A DNA stretch of 64,000 bases, taken from assembly GCF_016741935.1 (NCBI RefSeq), contig NZ_JAERRG010000020.1:62001-126000 (forward strand). Direction: 5' to 3'. Origin of the DNA: Streptomyces endocoffeicus (GTDB lineage: Bacteria > Actinomycetota > Actinomycetes > Streptomycetales > Streptomycetaceae). The number at the start of each line of letters is the position of its first letter. Position 1 is the first letter of the stretch. Below are positions 31,284 to 39,603 of this stretch, in pieces. A program made the position numbers and the translations under genes. The notes under the pieces are model-generated. The model was not told the DNA's origin. It made no database searches and was given only the letters and a program-made list of their open reading frames with translations.

Positions 31284-31296
31284 TAATGTGCCCCTC
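31284..31296 (+). promoter_or_regulatory. Leaderless -10 of the 3-hydroxybutyrate dehydrogenase gene
   Basis: TAATGT at 31284-31289 lies 7 nt before the ATG at 31297, which decides the start against the in-frame ATG-like start at 31288. Confidence 0.55.
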
Positions 31297-32103
31297 ATGA
31301 GCGCGTCCACCACACCAGGCCCGGACCCACGGCCGTCCGGCGGCCTCGATCTCTCCGGCCGTACCGCACTCGTCACGGGCGCCGCCGGGGGCATCGGCCG
31401 GGCCTGCACGCTGCGGCTGGCCACCGCCGGGGCGCGGGTGCGGGCCGTCGACCTGGACGCCGAGGGCCTCACCGACCTCGTCGCCGCGGCCTCCGGACTG
31501 CCTGGCCCGGTCGAGGCCCACCGCCTGGACCTCACCGATCTCGACGCCGCCGAGCGGGCCGCCGCGGGCACCGACATCCTGGTCAACAACGCCGGGCTCC
31601 AACTCGTCCGGCCCATCGAGGACTTTCCGCCCGAGGTCTTCTCCCGGGTGCTCACCGTGATGCTCGAGGCCCCCTTCCGGCTGGTGCGCGGCGCACTGCC
31701 GCACATGTACGCCCAGGGCTGGGGCCGGATCGTGAACGTCTCCTCGGTGCACGGGCTACGCGCCTCCCCGTACAAGTCGGCCTATGTGGCCGCCAAACAC
31801 GGTCTGGAAGGGCTCTCCAAGGTCGCCGCCCTGGAGGGCGCGGAGCACGGGGTGACCTCCAACTGTGTCAACCCCGGCTATGTGCGCACCCCGCTCGTCG
31901 AGCGGCAGATCGCCGACCAGGCCGAGGCCCACGGGATCTCCCCGGAGCGGGTGGTCTCCGAGGTGATGCTGGCCGACGCGGCGGTCAAGCGGCTGGTCGA
32001 ACCCGAGGAGGTCGCCGAGGCCGTCGCGTACCTCTGCGGCCCGCATACGTCCTTCATCACCGGTGCCTCGCTCAGCATGGACGGCGGATGGACCGCCCAC
32101 TGA
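31297..32103 (+). CDS. bdhA: 3-hydroxybutyrate dehydrogenase
   Basis: A 268-residue short-chain dehydrogenase. NAD binding: VTGAAGGIGRA (about 20) and LVNNAGLQ (about 92). Catalysis: Ser in NVSSVHG, then YKSAYVAAKHG with Tyr and Lys. The C-terminal block AAVKRLVEPEEVAEAVAYL and ending GASLSMDGGWTAH are distinctive of the PHB-type 3-hydroxybutyrate dehydrogenases, which oxidise D-3-hydroxybutyrate to acetoacetate with NAD. Next to it are a PucR-type regulator and an MHS-type permease, which together look like a small uptake and utilisation module. Between it and the regulator gene is a four-copy 30-bp repeat array. Confidence 0.85.
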   Translation: MSASTTPGPDPRPSGGLDLSGRTALVTGAAGGIGRACTLRLATAGARVRAVDLDAEGLTDLVAAASGLPGPVEAHRLDLTDLDAAERAAAGTDILVNNAGLQLVRPIEDFPPEVFSRVLTVMLEAPFRLVRGALPHMYAQGWGRIVNVSSVHGLRASPYKSAYVAAKHGLEGLSKVAALEGAEHGVTSNCVNPGYVRTPLVERQIADQAEAHGISPERVVSEVMLADAAVKRLVEPEEVAEAVAYLCGPHTSFITGASLSMDGGWTAH

Positions 32104-32133
32104 GCGGCCCATCGGATCGGTCGTCGGCCCTCG

Positions 32134-32252
32134 ATGGCCGATTGGCTCAGCCACTGGACCATGAAAGCGGATTGGCCGAGCCACTGGCAGACAGTGGCCG
32201 ATTGGCTGAGCCACTGGCGGACGGTGGCCGATTGGCTCAGCCACCGGATCGC
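32134..32252. repeat. 30-bp tandem array with four palindromic cores
   Basis: Four units with exactly 30-bp spacing (ATTGGC at 32141, 32171, 32201 and 32231) each contain a core TGGCTNAGCCA: TGGCTCAGCCA, TGGCCGAGCCA, TGGCTGAGCCA and TGGCTCAGCCA. Three of four are perfect 11-bp palindromes with 5-bp arms. Exact spacing of about three helical turns puts the cores on one face of the DNA. It lies between bdhA and the PucR-type gene, about 85 bp before the latter. I read it as a multi-site operator; a coding role is unlikely. Confidence 0.7.
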
Positions 32253-32336
32253 CTATTGCCCGGCCGCCCCGTCGACAAGGCACCGAGCCGCCTTACGGCT
32301 GGCGCCGCCGTGCCCGGCGGGAGTATGCCTGTGCCC

Positions 32337-34436
32337 ATGCCCGACGACCGGCCGGAGAACCCCTACCTGGAACTACTCGCACGCGGCGCGCCCGCCGAGG
32401 CGTACGAGCGCCCGGTGCTGCGCGCCCGCGCCGACAAGGCCCCGGCCGACCGGCTGGCGGCCCTGGAGGCCGCCAAGCTGCTCGCCCTGCGGGTGCGCGG
32501 TGAGCTGGAGGGGCGACGGCGCCGCGAGGCCGAGCTGTCCGCGCTCTTCGAGACCGCCCACGACCTGGCGGGGCTGCGCGACCTGGACGCGGTGCTCCAG
32601 GCCATCGTGCAGCGCGCCCGCTCCCTGCTGGGCACCGAGGTGGCCTATCTGACGCTCAACGACCCGACGGCCGGTGACACCTATATGAGGGTCACCGACG
32701 GTTCGGTCTCGGCGCGGTTCCAGCAGCTGCGGCTCGGTATGGGGGAGGGACTGGGCGGTCTGGTGGCCCAGACCGCCCGCCCTTACGTGACCGAGAGCTA
32801 CTTCCACGATCCTCGTTTCCAGCACACTCACACCATCGACGCGGGCGTCAGGGACGAGGGGCTCGTCGCCATCCTCGGGGTGCCGCTGCTGCTCGGCAGC
32901 GGTGTCATCGGGGTGCTGTTCGCGGCCGACCGCCGGGCCCGGGTGTTCGAACGCGAGCAGATCGCGCTGGTCGGCTCGTTCGCCGCCCACGCGGCCGTGG
33001 CCATCGACACCGCCCATCTGCTCGCCGAGACCCGTACGGCGCTCGCCGAGCTGGAGGCCGCCAACGAGATCATCCGGGACCGCAGCCGGGTCATCGAGCG
33101 CGCCTCAGACGTCCACGACCGGCTCACCGAGCTGGTGCTCCGCGGTGGCGGGGTGCACGACGTGGCCGACGCCGTGGCCGAGGTGCTCAGCGGCTCCGTG
33201 GAGTTCCTCGAGGCCGACGAGGCGCCCGCCGCGGCCGTCGACCGGTCCCGGGCCGACGGCCACGCGGTGCGCGACGGCGAGCAGGACTGGGTCGCCGCAG
33301 TCTCGGCGGGCGGCGAACTGCTCGGCGCGCTCGTGCTGCGCGGCCACCCCCGGCTCGACCCCGTGGACCAGCGCACCCTGGAGCGCGCGGCGATGGTCAC
33401 CTCGCTGCTGCAGCTCGCCCGCCGCTCCGCGGGCGAGGCCGAACAGCGGGTGCGCGGCGAGCTCCTGGACGACCTCCTCGACGCCCCCGACCGCGAGCCC
33501 CGGCTGCTGCGCGAGCGGGCCGCGCGGCTCCAGGCGGACCTGGACACGCCCCATGTGGTGCTCGCGGCGGGCATCGAGGCCCCAGGCATGGGGGGCACAC
33601 CCACCACCGGCACCGGCAACACACACGCCACCAGCACCAGCACCAGCACCGGCGCCGCACACGGCGCCACGCACGCAAGCGGGCCCGGAAGCACGTCCAG
33701 CACGTCCAGCACGTCCAGCACATCCAGCACCTCCAGTACGTCCGGCGGCGCCCCCGCCGAGGACGCCGCGGGCCGTCGGCGGCTGTGGTCCGCCGCGTCC
33801 CACCTGGCGGCCACCCGGCACGGTCTGGCCGCCGCCCGCGACGGCGGCACCGTCCTGCTGCTGCCGCTCGCCGACGGCGACACCGCCGACGCCCTCGCCC
33901 GCCGCACCGCCCGGCAGCTGGGCACCGCCGCGCACGCCGCGGTCACCGTGGGCGCCTCCGCGCCCGTTCCCGCGCCCGCCGCGCGGCCCGGGGAGGTCGC
34001 CGCGGGCTACGTCGAGGCGCGGCGCTGTCTGGCCGCCCTGCGGACGCTGGGCCGGGCCGGACAGGGCGCCGCCGCCGAGGACTTCGGCTTCCTCGGTCTG
34101 CTGCTGGCCGGGACCCGCGAGGGCGCCCCGGACGGCACCGGCGTCCACGACTTCGTGCACCGCACCGTGGGCGCCGTCATCGACTACGACGAGCGGCGAG
34201 GCACCGAGCTGATCCGCACGCTCGACGCGTACTTCGCCGGCGGGATGAGCCCGGCCCGTACGAAGGACGCCCTCCACGTGCACGTCAACACGGTGGCGCA
34301 GCGGCTGGAGCGGGTCGGGCGGCTGCTCGGCCCCGACTGGCAGTCGCCCGCCCGCTCCCTGGAGATCCAGCTCGCCCTGCGGCTGCACCGCCTGACCTCG
34401 GCCATGGGCTGCTCAGCCTCGGCCATGGGCTGCTGA
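32337..34436 (+). CDS. PucR/CdaR-type transcriptional regulator with GAF domain
   Basis: A 699-residue regulator. A helical N-terminal part (to about 65) precedes a GAF domain (about 80-230: ERARSLLGTEVAYLTLND-like strand order, GLVAQTARPYVTESYFHD). A linker coiled coil follows, then a GGDEF-like fold, and a C-terminal PucR helix-turn-helix with ELIRTLDAYFAGGMSPARTKDALHVHVNTV (split here) and RLERVGRLLG. A Ser/Thr/Gly low-complexity insertion (about 420-470) comes from 6- and 9-bp DNA repeats. The ATG at 32337 was chosen; 32325 is possible. The C terminus SAMGCSASAMGC arises from a 21-bp repeat that contains the stop. Likely regulates bdhA and the permease. Confidence 0.85.
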   Translation: MPDDRPENPYLELLARGAPAEAYERPVLRARADKAPADRLAALEAAKLLALRVRGELEGRRRREAELSALFETAHDLAGLRDLDAVLQAIVQRARSLLGTEVAYLTLNDPTAGDTYMRVTDGSVSARFQQLRLGMGEGLGGLVAQTARPYVTESYFHDPRFQHTHTIDAGVRDEGLVAILGVPLLLGSGVIGVLFAADRRARVFEREQIALVGSFAAHAAVAIDTAHLLAETRTALAELEAANEIIRDRSRVIERASDVHDRLTELVLRGGGVHDVADAVAEVLSGSVEFLEADEAPAAAVDRSRADGHAVRDGEQDWVAAVSAGGELLGALVLRGHPRLDPVDQRTLERAAMVTSLLQLARRSAGEAEQRVRGELLDDLLDAPDREPRLLRERAARLQADLDTPHVVLAAGIEAPGMGGTPTTGTGNTHATSTSTSTGAAHGATHASGPGSTSSTSSTSSTSSTSSTSGGAPAEDAAGRRRLWSAASHLAATRHGLAAARDGGTVLLLPLADGDTADALARRTARQLGTAAHAAVTVGASAPVPAPAARPGEVAAGYVEARRCLAALRTLGRAGQGAAAEDFGFLGLLLAGTREGAPDGTGVHDFVHRTVGAVIDYDERRGTELIRTLDAYFAGGMSPARTKDALHVHVNTVAQRLERVGRLLGPDWQSPARSLEIQLALRLHRLTSAMGCSASAMGC
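33601..33745. repeat. 6-bp and 9-bp coding microrepeats in the PucR-type gene
   Basis: ACCAGC units repeat at about 33630-33650 and AGCACGTCC units (six copies with small changes) at 33690-33745. They encode a Ser/Thr-rich linker. The DNA repeat is nearly exact, so the expansion is recent. Confidence 0.85.
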
Positions 34437-34470
34437 GCCTCGGCCATGGGGTGCTGAGCCCCGGCCGTGG
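34400..34470. repeat. 21-bp tandem repeat spanning a stop codon
   Basis: Units starting at 34400, 34421 and 34442 (GGCCATGGGCTGCTCAGCCTC and variants), with a partial fourth from 34463, cover the end of the PucR-type gene. Copy 1 has TCA in frame (Ser); copies 2 and 3 have TGA at the same position, which is the stop codon of the gene at 34434-34436. Confidence 0.85.
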
Positions 34471-35898
34471 CTACTGGGGCGAGGCCGAATGGGCCGTGCG
34501 CTTCGCCGCCTCCGTCGCCGACCCGGGGGAGGGGGCCGAGGTCGGTTCGACGGCGGCCAGATCGCGGTCCCGGGTCTCCTTGGCGACGCCCACGGCCACC
34601 AGGGTGAGCAGGGCGGCCGCGATCACATAGAGGGCGATCGGCGTGGCGCTGTGGTAGTCGGCCAGCAGCGCGGTGGCGATGAGCGGGGCGGGCGCACCGG
34701 CCGCGACGGATGAGAACTGCGCACCGATCGACGCCCCCGAATACCGCATCCGGGTCGCGAACATCTCGGAGAAGAAGGCCGCCTGGGGCGCGTACATCGC
34801 CCCGTGGAAGACCAGCCCGACCGTCACGGCGAGCACCAGGGCCGGGAAGCCCTTGGTGTCGATGAGGAGGAAGAACGGGAAGGCCCACGCGCCCACGCCC
34901 ACCGCGCCCAGGAGGTACACCGGGCGGCGCCCGACCCGGTCCGACAGTGCGCCCCAGGCCGGGATGACCGCGAAGTGCACGGCCGAGGCGATCAGTACGG
35001 CGTTGAGCGCGGTCTGTTTGCCGAGGCCCACGTCGTCGGAGGTCGCGTAGACGAGGACGAAGGCGGTGATGACGTAGTAGCTGATGTTCTCGGCCATCCG
35101 CGCGCCCATGGCGATCAGCACATCCCGCCAGTGGTCGCGCAGGACCGCCACCAGCGGCATCTTCTCGGCGGCGTCCTCCGCCCCGCCCGCGGCCGCCTTA
35201 CGGGCCTCGGCCCGGGCCAGCGCGGCCTTGAAGACCGGCGATTCATCGACAGAGAGACGAATCCACAAGCCGACCAGTACCAGCACCCCCGAGAGCAGGA
35301 ACGGCACCCGCCAGCCCCATGACTCGAAGGCGTCGTCGGAGAGTGTGGCCGTCAGCGCGGAGAGCACCCCGGTGGCCAGCAGCTGTCCCGCGGGGGCGCC
35401 GGTCTGCGGCCAGGACGCCCAGAACCCGCGCCGCCGCGGGTCCCCGTGCTCCGACACCAGCAGCACCGCCCCGCCCCATTCGCCGCCCAGCGCGAACCCC
35501 TGGAGCAGACGCAGCGCGGTGAGCAGTACGGGCGCCGCCGAGCCGACCGTGGCGTGGGTGGGCAGCAGCCCGATGGCACAGGTCGCGCCGCCCATCATCA
35601 GCAGACTCAGGATCAGCAGCTTCTTACGGCCGAGCCGGTCGCCGTAGTGGCCGAATACCAGGGCACCGACCGGCCGGGCGGCGAAGCCGACCGCGTAGGT
35701 CAGGAACGACAGCAGCGTGCCGACGAGCGGGTCGGAGTCAGGGAAGAAGAGCTTGTTGAAGACGAGCGCGGCGGCCGAGCCGTAGAGGAAGAAGTCGTAC
35801 CACTCGATGGTGGTGCCGATCAGGCTCGCGGCGACGATACGGCGCAGTGAGCCGGGTGGGGTCGGGGGAGCGGAGGCCGGGGAATCCGGGGTGGGCAT
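34471..35898 (-). CDS. MHS-family MFS transporter
   Basis: A 475-residue major facilitator of the metabolite:H+ symporter (MHS) group, with 12 predicted helices. Motifs: SLIGTTIEWYDFFLYGSAAA in helix 1, GHYGDRLGRKKLL (loop 2-3), and RLLQGFALGGEWGGAVLLVSEH in helix 4, all diagnostic of MHS permeases that import organic acids such as shikimate, alpha-ketoglutarate or beta-hydroxy acids. The C-terminal 30 residues are a hydrophilic tail. It is convergent with the PucR-type gene and close to bdhA, so 3-hydroxybutyrate is a reasonable guess for the substrate. The -10 TACGGT (minus strand, 35952-35947) may drive it. Confidence 0.85.
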   Translation of the reverse strand: MPTPDSPASAPPTPPGSLRRIVAASLIGTTIEWYDFFLYGSAAALVFNKLFFPDSDPLVGTLLSFLTYAVGFAARPVGALVFGHYGDRLGRKKLLILSLLMMGGATCAIGLLPTHATVGSAAPVLLTALRLLQGFALGGEWGGAVLLVSEHGDPRRRGFWASWPQTGAPAGQLLATGVLSALTATLSDDAFESWGWRVPFLLSGVLVLVGLWIRLSVDESPVFKAALARAEARKAAAGGAEDAAEKMPLVAVLRDHWRDVLIAMGARMAENISYYVITAFVLVYATSDDVGLGKQTALNAVLIASAVHFAVIPAWGALSDRVGRRPVYLLGAVGVGAWAFPFFLLIDTKGFPALVLAVTVGLVFHGAMYAPQAAFFSEMFATRMRYSGASIGAQFSSVAAGAPAPLIATALLADYHSATPIALYVIAAALLTLVAVGVAKETRDRDLAAVEPTSAPSPGSATEAAKRTAHSASPQ

Positions 35899-36039
35899 GG
35901 GTCACCACTTCCGAGCGGGGTGCGGGGACGGTTTTGTGTTGCCACACCGTAGAAATGCGCAGTTCGGCTCGGATATGTAGGCGGGCGACATACTTCACCC
36001 GGCCACTGTGGTGACTCGCCCCGCCCCGGAGGCGACCCT

Positions 36040-36720
36040 CTAGTCGGCGCGGCCCGTGCGCGGTCGCCGTACCTTGCCGAGCTGGAGCATGGCGGCGTTG
36101 AGCTGGTCCGGGGTGAGCGACGGGGCCGGGAGCGGATGGGACCCCTCGGGGCGCAGCCCGTCGAGCAGCAGGGCCAGATAGCGGCGCCACGCCTGCGGCG
36201 CGGCCACGGTCGAGCCGGGGACCGCGCGGCCGAGCGCGGCCAGCATGAACTGCAGGTCCTCCGCGGTGGCGTCCGGCCGGACCTTGCCCTGCTTCTGGGC
36301 GCGGCCCAGCAGGTCGTCGAGCGTCTTGTGGTTCTCCTCACGGAGCGCGTCGAGCGAGGGGACGCCCTGGATGCCGGTGGTCATCAGGTCGTTGGTGCCC
36401 CGGTCGGCGGCGAGCAGCCCGAAGATGCGCTCCAGGTAAGCTGTGAGCCCGGCCCAGGCGTCGGTCGCGGAGCGGGCCTCCTCGGCGGCCCGCAGAATGT
36501 CCCGAAGGGAATCGCCGAATACCGCCTCGATGAGTTCCGCCCGGCCGGCGAAGCGCCGGTAGAGGGTGGCGCTGCCGACTCCGGCCCGACGGGCGATGTC
36601 GTCGAGCGGGGCGTCCACACCCTGATCCGTGTAGATCTCCCGGGCGGCAGCTATCAGCATCTCGCGGTTGCGCCGTGCGTCTCGGCGCAACGGTGTCTCT
36701 TTCTCCACACGGCTGCCCAT
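36040..36720 (-). CDS. TetR family transcriptional regulator
   Basis: A 226-residue TetR regulator. The N-terminal helix-turn-helix (about 15-60) reads DAPLDDIARRAGVGSATLYRRF; the C-terminal SBP/TetR_C domain (about 85-200) has the block NDLMTTGIQGVPSLDALREE. The ATG at 36720 follows TAGGGT (minus strand) by 8 nt, so it is near-leaderless. It is divergent from a P450 gene with a long inverted repeat between them and therefore probably represses itself and that P450. Whether it also acts on the adjacent cotB operon is unknown. Confidence 0.88.
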   Translation of the reverse strand: MGSRVEKETPLRRDARRNREMLIAAAREIYTDQGVDAPLDDIARRAGVGSATLYRRFAGRAELIEAVFGDSLRDILRAAEEARSATDAWAGLTAYLERIFGLLAADRGTNDLMTTGIQGVPSLDALREENHKTLDDLLGRAQKQGKVRPDATAEDLQFMLAALGRAVPGSTVAAPQAWRRYLALLLDGLRPEGSHPLPAPSLTPDQLNAAMLQLGKVRRPRTGRAD

Positions 36721-36733
36721 GGCCCGCAACCCT

Positions 36734-36768
36734 AACACTAACCGGGGGAATCTCTCCGGTTAGGTGTT
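36734..36768. promoter_or_regulatory. Long inverted repeat between TetR and P450 genes
   Basis: AACACTAACCGG (36734-36745) pairs with CCGGTTAGGTGTT (36756-36768) apart from one inserted base. The site covers the TetR promoter (TAGGGT) and abuts a plus-strand -10 TAAGAT (36768-36773) for the P450 gene, so a bound TetR dimer pair would block both. Confidence 0.65.
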
Positions 36769-36843
36769 AAGATCATCGCCAGAGCGGGGAATTATCCCCG
36801 GTTCTGGCTTCGGGGGAAGCCGCCGACCGACTGAGGGGATCAC

Positions 36844-38037
36844 ATGCCCCAGGATCTGTCCGCGCTCGGCGCGGATTTCGTCGTCAACCCGTATCCGGTC
36901 TACGCACGTCTGCGGGAGCGGGGCCCGGTCCACCGGGTGCGCACCGACACCTCCGGTGAGTTCTGGCTCGTCGTCGGCCACGAGGAGGCCCGCGCCGCGC
37001 TGACCGATCCCCGGCTGAGCAATGACGTCCGTCACTCGGCCGCGTGGCAGGACGACGGCGGCAATGCCATCGGGCGGAACATGGTGCAGACCGACCCGCC
37101 GCACCACACCCGGCTGCGGGGGCTGGTGGCCCGCGCCTTCACCCCGGCCCGGATCGAGGCCCTGCGGCCCCGCGTCCGGCAGATCGCGGACGAACTGCTG
37201 GACGCGATGGCCCCGCTGGGCCGGGCCGATCTCGTCGAGGACTACGCGCTGCCGCTGCCGCTGGCCGTCATCTGCGAGCTGCTGGGGGTGCCGGAGACGG
37301 ATCGCAAGGCGTTCCACGACTGGTATCTCGAGAGCACCGACCTGACCCGCCCGGAGGCCGCCGGTGCCGCCGCCCAGGCCCTGACGGGCTACTTCGCGGA
37401 GCTCATCGAGGCCAAGCGCCGCGGCCCCGGCGACGATCTGCTCAGCGCCCTGGTCCGCACCATGGACGGGGGCGGTGACGCGCTCTCCGACGAGGAGATG
37501 CTCGGCATGACGTTCGTGCTGCTGGTCGCGGGCTACGAGACCTCCGCCAACCTGATCTCCAGCGGCACCCTCGCCCTGCTCCGCCACCCCGAGCAGCTGG
37601 CCGCGCTGCGCGCCGACTGGTCGCTGCTGGACGGCGCGATCGAGGAGATGCTGCGCTACGACGGCCCGGTGGAGAGCGCCGCGTTCCGCTTCACCAGGGA
37701 GCCGGTGGAGATCGCGGGCACGACCATTCCGGCCGGGGAGCCGGTGGGGGTCGTCCTGGCCGCCGGGTCGCGCGACCCCCGGCGCTTCGCCGAGCCGGAC
37801 CGCTTCGACATCCGGCGCGCACCGCGCGGCCATCTCGCCTTCGGGCACGGCGTCCACCACTGCCTGGGCGCCCCGCTGGCCAGGCTCGAAGGGGCCATCG
37901 CCTTCCGGGCCCTGCTGGAGCGCTGCCCCGAGCTGGCCCTGGACGCCGATCCGGCCGAGCTCGCCTGGCGGCCCAGCCTGATGCTGCGCGGGCTGCGGCG
38001 ACTGCCGGTACGTTTCACCCCGGCTCCGGACGCCTGA
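36844..38037 (+). CDS. Cytochrome P450
   Basis: A 397-residue bacterial class I P450, close in pattern to the CYP107/CYP105 groups. I-helix: LLVAGYETSANLI (about 225). ExxR: EEMLRYDGPVES (about 270). Heme loop: LAFGHGVHHCLGAPLARLE with the Cys ligand near 340. The I-helix acid/alcohol pair is E-T, as is common. It reads divergently from the TetR gene and converges on cotB4, with two hairpin terminators between. It is not one of the four characterised cot genes and may be unrelated or may tailor the diterpene. No ferredoxin gene is next to it. A GAGGGG ribosome site precedes the ATG at 36844. Confidence 0.9.
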   Translation: MPQDLSALGADFVVNPYPVYARLRERGPVHRVRTDTSGEFWLVVGHEEARAALTDPRLSNDVRHSAAWQDDGGNAIGRNMVQTDPPHHTRLRGLVARAFTPARIEALRPRVRQIADELLDAMAPLGRADLVEDYALPLPLAVICELLGVPETDRKAFHDWYLESTDLTRPEAAGAAAQALTGYFAELIEAKRRGPGDDLLSALVRTMDGGGDALSDEEMLGMTFVLLVAGYETSANLISSGTLALLRHPEQLAALRADWSLLDGAIEEMLRYDGPVESAAFRFTREPVEIAGTTIPAGEPVGVVLAAGSRDPRRFAEPDRFDIRRAPRGHLAFGHGVHHCLGAPLARLEGAIAFRALLERCPELALDADPAELAWRPSLMLRGLRRLPVRFTPAPDA

Positions 38038-38043
38038 GCCCCC

Positions 38044-38068
38044 GGCCGCGGCGAGCGCCGCCGCGGCC
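38044..38068. terminator. Hairpin after the P450 gene
   Basis: GGCCGCGGC (38044-38052) pairs perfectly with GCCGCGGCC (38060-38068) around a 7-nt loop, just after the P450 stop. Confidence 0.65.
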
Positions 38069-38110
38069 CGGCACGCCCCACGAACCCCACCCGCGAGGAA
38101 CACTCGACGG

Positions 38111-38134
38111 ACCGCGGTGGCCACCCACCGCGGT
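38111..38134. terminator. Perfect hairpin between P450 and cotB4 ends
   Basis: ACCGCGGTGG (38111-38120) and CCACCGCGGT (38125-38134) form a perfect 10-bp stem with a CCAC loop, 26 bp before the 3' end of the convergent cotB4 gene. A bidirectional terminator. Confidence 0.75.
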
Positions 38135-38159
38135 TCGCGGGGTCTGTTCGGCACGGCGT

Positions 38160-39521
38160 TCAGCGTGGCTCCGGAATCATCCGCAGCGGACCGGCCGTGA
38201 GGCTCATCTGCGGCCTCGGCCGGATCTTCGTCCCCGGAATCGGGCGCATCCGCCAGCGGCCCGCGATCGCGGCCAGGGCGAGCGTCGCCTCCGTCATGCC
38301 GAAGACATCGCCGATGCACTTCCGGCTGCCCCCGCCGAACGGCAGATACGAGCCGCGCGTCACCTCCTTGGCCCGCTCGGGGAGCCAGCGGTCCGGGTCG
38401 AAGGACTCCGGGCGGGGGAAGAGGGCCGGATCGCGGTGCAGCACATACGGGCTGATCAGCACGTCCGACGCCGGGGGCAGCCGCCGCCCGCCGAGCTCGG
38501 TGGTCTCGGTGGTGGTCCGGGTGAACAGCCACGCGGGTGGGAAGAGCCGCAGCGCCTCGCTGAACACCCGCTGGGTGTAGGCGAGCCGGGGGACGTCGGC
38601 GTAGCGCGGGGCGCGCCCGCCCAGCACCTCGTCGACCTCGGCGTGCAGCGCGGCCTCGGCCCGGGGGTTGCGGCCGAGCAGGAACCAGACCCAGGTCAGC
38701 GCGGAGGCGGTGGTCTCGATCCCGGCCAGCAGCAGGGTCATGACCTGGTCGTGGATCTCCTGGTCCGACATCGTGCCGCCGGTCTCGTCGTCCTGTGCCG
38801 CGAAGAGCGCGGACAGCACATCGCCGCGGTCGCCGTCGTCCGACGCCTTGTAGTCGTCGATCATGCGGTCGATGAGCTGGTTGAGCCGGGTGAGCGCGTC
38901 GTCGAAGCGCCGGTTCGCCGCGAGCGGGAGCTTGGCCAGCAGCCCGGTGGGGTCGATCGCCTGCCGGTAGGCGCCCTCCACGACGATGGGCAGACAGTGC
39001 TGGATCTCGGCCACGGCATGCGGCGCCATATCGGTCGAGAAGAGCGCACGGGCCGTCACCCGCGCGGTGAGCGCGAGCATCTCGTGGCTGACGTCGATGG
39101 GCCGGCGCGCGGTCCACGCCGTGGACTCGGCCTCGCACTCCCGCTCCATCACCTCGGCGTACTTGGCGATCCGGGCGGTGTGGAACGCGGGCTGCACCAG
39201 CCGGCGCTGCCGCCGGTGGTCCGCCCAGTCGGAGGTGATCAGGCCGTTGCCCAGGATGGGCTTGGCCTTCTCCTTGACCGGCCCGCCGGTGTCGTAGACC
39301 CGCGCGTTCACCAGCACCTGCTGGATCAGCTCCGGATGACAGGGCAGATAGACGGGCCGGGGCCCCAGCCGGAGCTCGACCAGATCGCCGTGGGCGGGCA
39401 GGGAGGCCAGGAACTGAAGCGGTTTGCGGCCCATGAGCAGGGCATGGCCGGCCAGCGGAAGCCCGCCGGGGGCGACGGCGTGCCGCCAGTGGCGCGTCGC
39501 CGGTTGCTGCGCGGTCCTCAT
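38160..39521 (-). CDS. cotB4: Cytochrome P450, CotB4-like (cyclooctatin C18 hydroxylase)
   Basis: A 453-residue P450, last gene of the diterpene operon. I-helix LLLAGIETTASALTW; ExxR in FSEALRLFPPAW; heme loop LPFGGGSRKCIGD with the Cys ligand near 400. By position it corresponds to CotB4, which in the cyclooctatin pathway hydroxylates C18 of cyclooctat-9-ene-5,7-diol to give cyclooctatin; this is assigned by order and family, not by a decisive residue. It shares long identical stretches with the upstream P450 (PLQFLASLPAHGDLVE), so the two are paralogues. The ATG at 39521 has AGGA 10 nt upstream; a GTG at 39539 is possible. Redox partners are not in the cluster. Confidence 0.85.
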   Translation of the reverse strand: MRTAQQPATRHWRHAVAPGGLPLAGHALLMGRKPLQFLASLPAHGDLVELRLGPRPVYLPCHPELIQQVLVNARVYDTGGPVKEKAKPILGNGLITSDWADHRRQRRLVQPAFHTARIAKYAEVMERECEAESTAWTARRPIDVSHEMLALTARVTARALFSTDMAPHAVAEIQHCLPIVVEGAYRQAIDPTGLLAKLPLAANRRFDDALTRLNQLIDRMIDDYKASDDGDRGDVLSALFAAQDDETGGTMSDQEIHDQVMTLLLAGIETTASALTWVWFLLGRNPRAEAALHAEVDEVLGGRAPRYADVPRLAYTQRVFSEALRLFPPAWLFTRTTTETTELGGRRLPPASDVLISPYVLHRDPALFPRPESFDPDRWLPERAKEVTRGSYLPFGGGSRKCIGDVFGMTEATLALAAIAGRWRMRPIPGTKIRPRPQMSLTAGPLRMIPEPR

Positions 39522-39603
39522 GCGGGAGATGTCCTTCACTCGCGAGGTGGGGTACGGAAGGTGCGGGGCGTCCGGTCCGGGGCGGACCCCGGACCGGACG
39601 TCG

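Noticed and set aside
32134..32652. A reading frame starting MADWLSHW with a 10-residue repeat
   Set aside because: The repeat is simply the translation of the 30-bp operator-like array, and the frame then runs out of phase through the PucR-type gene. No ribosome site or domain supports it.
36844..38037. Calling the lone P450 a cot gene
   Set aside because: It is on the other strand, separated from cotB4 by two terminators and paired with its own TetR gene; there is no sequence mark that ties it to cyclooctatin.
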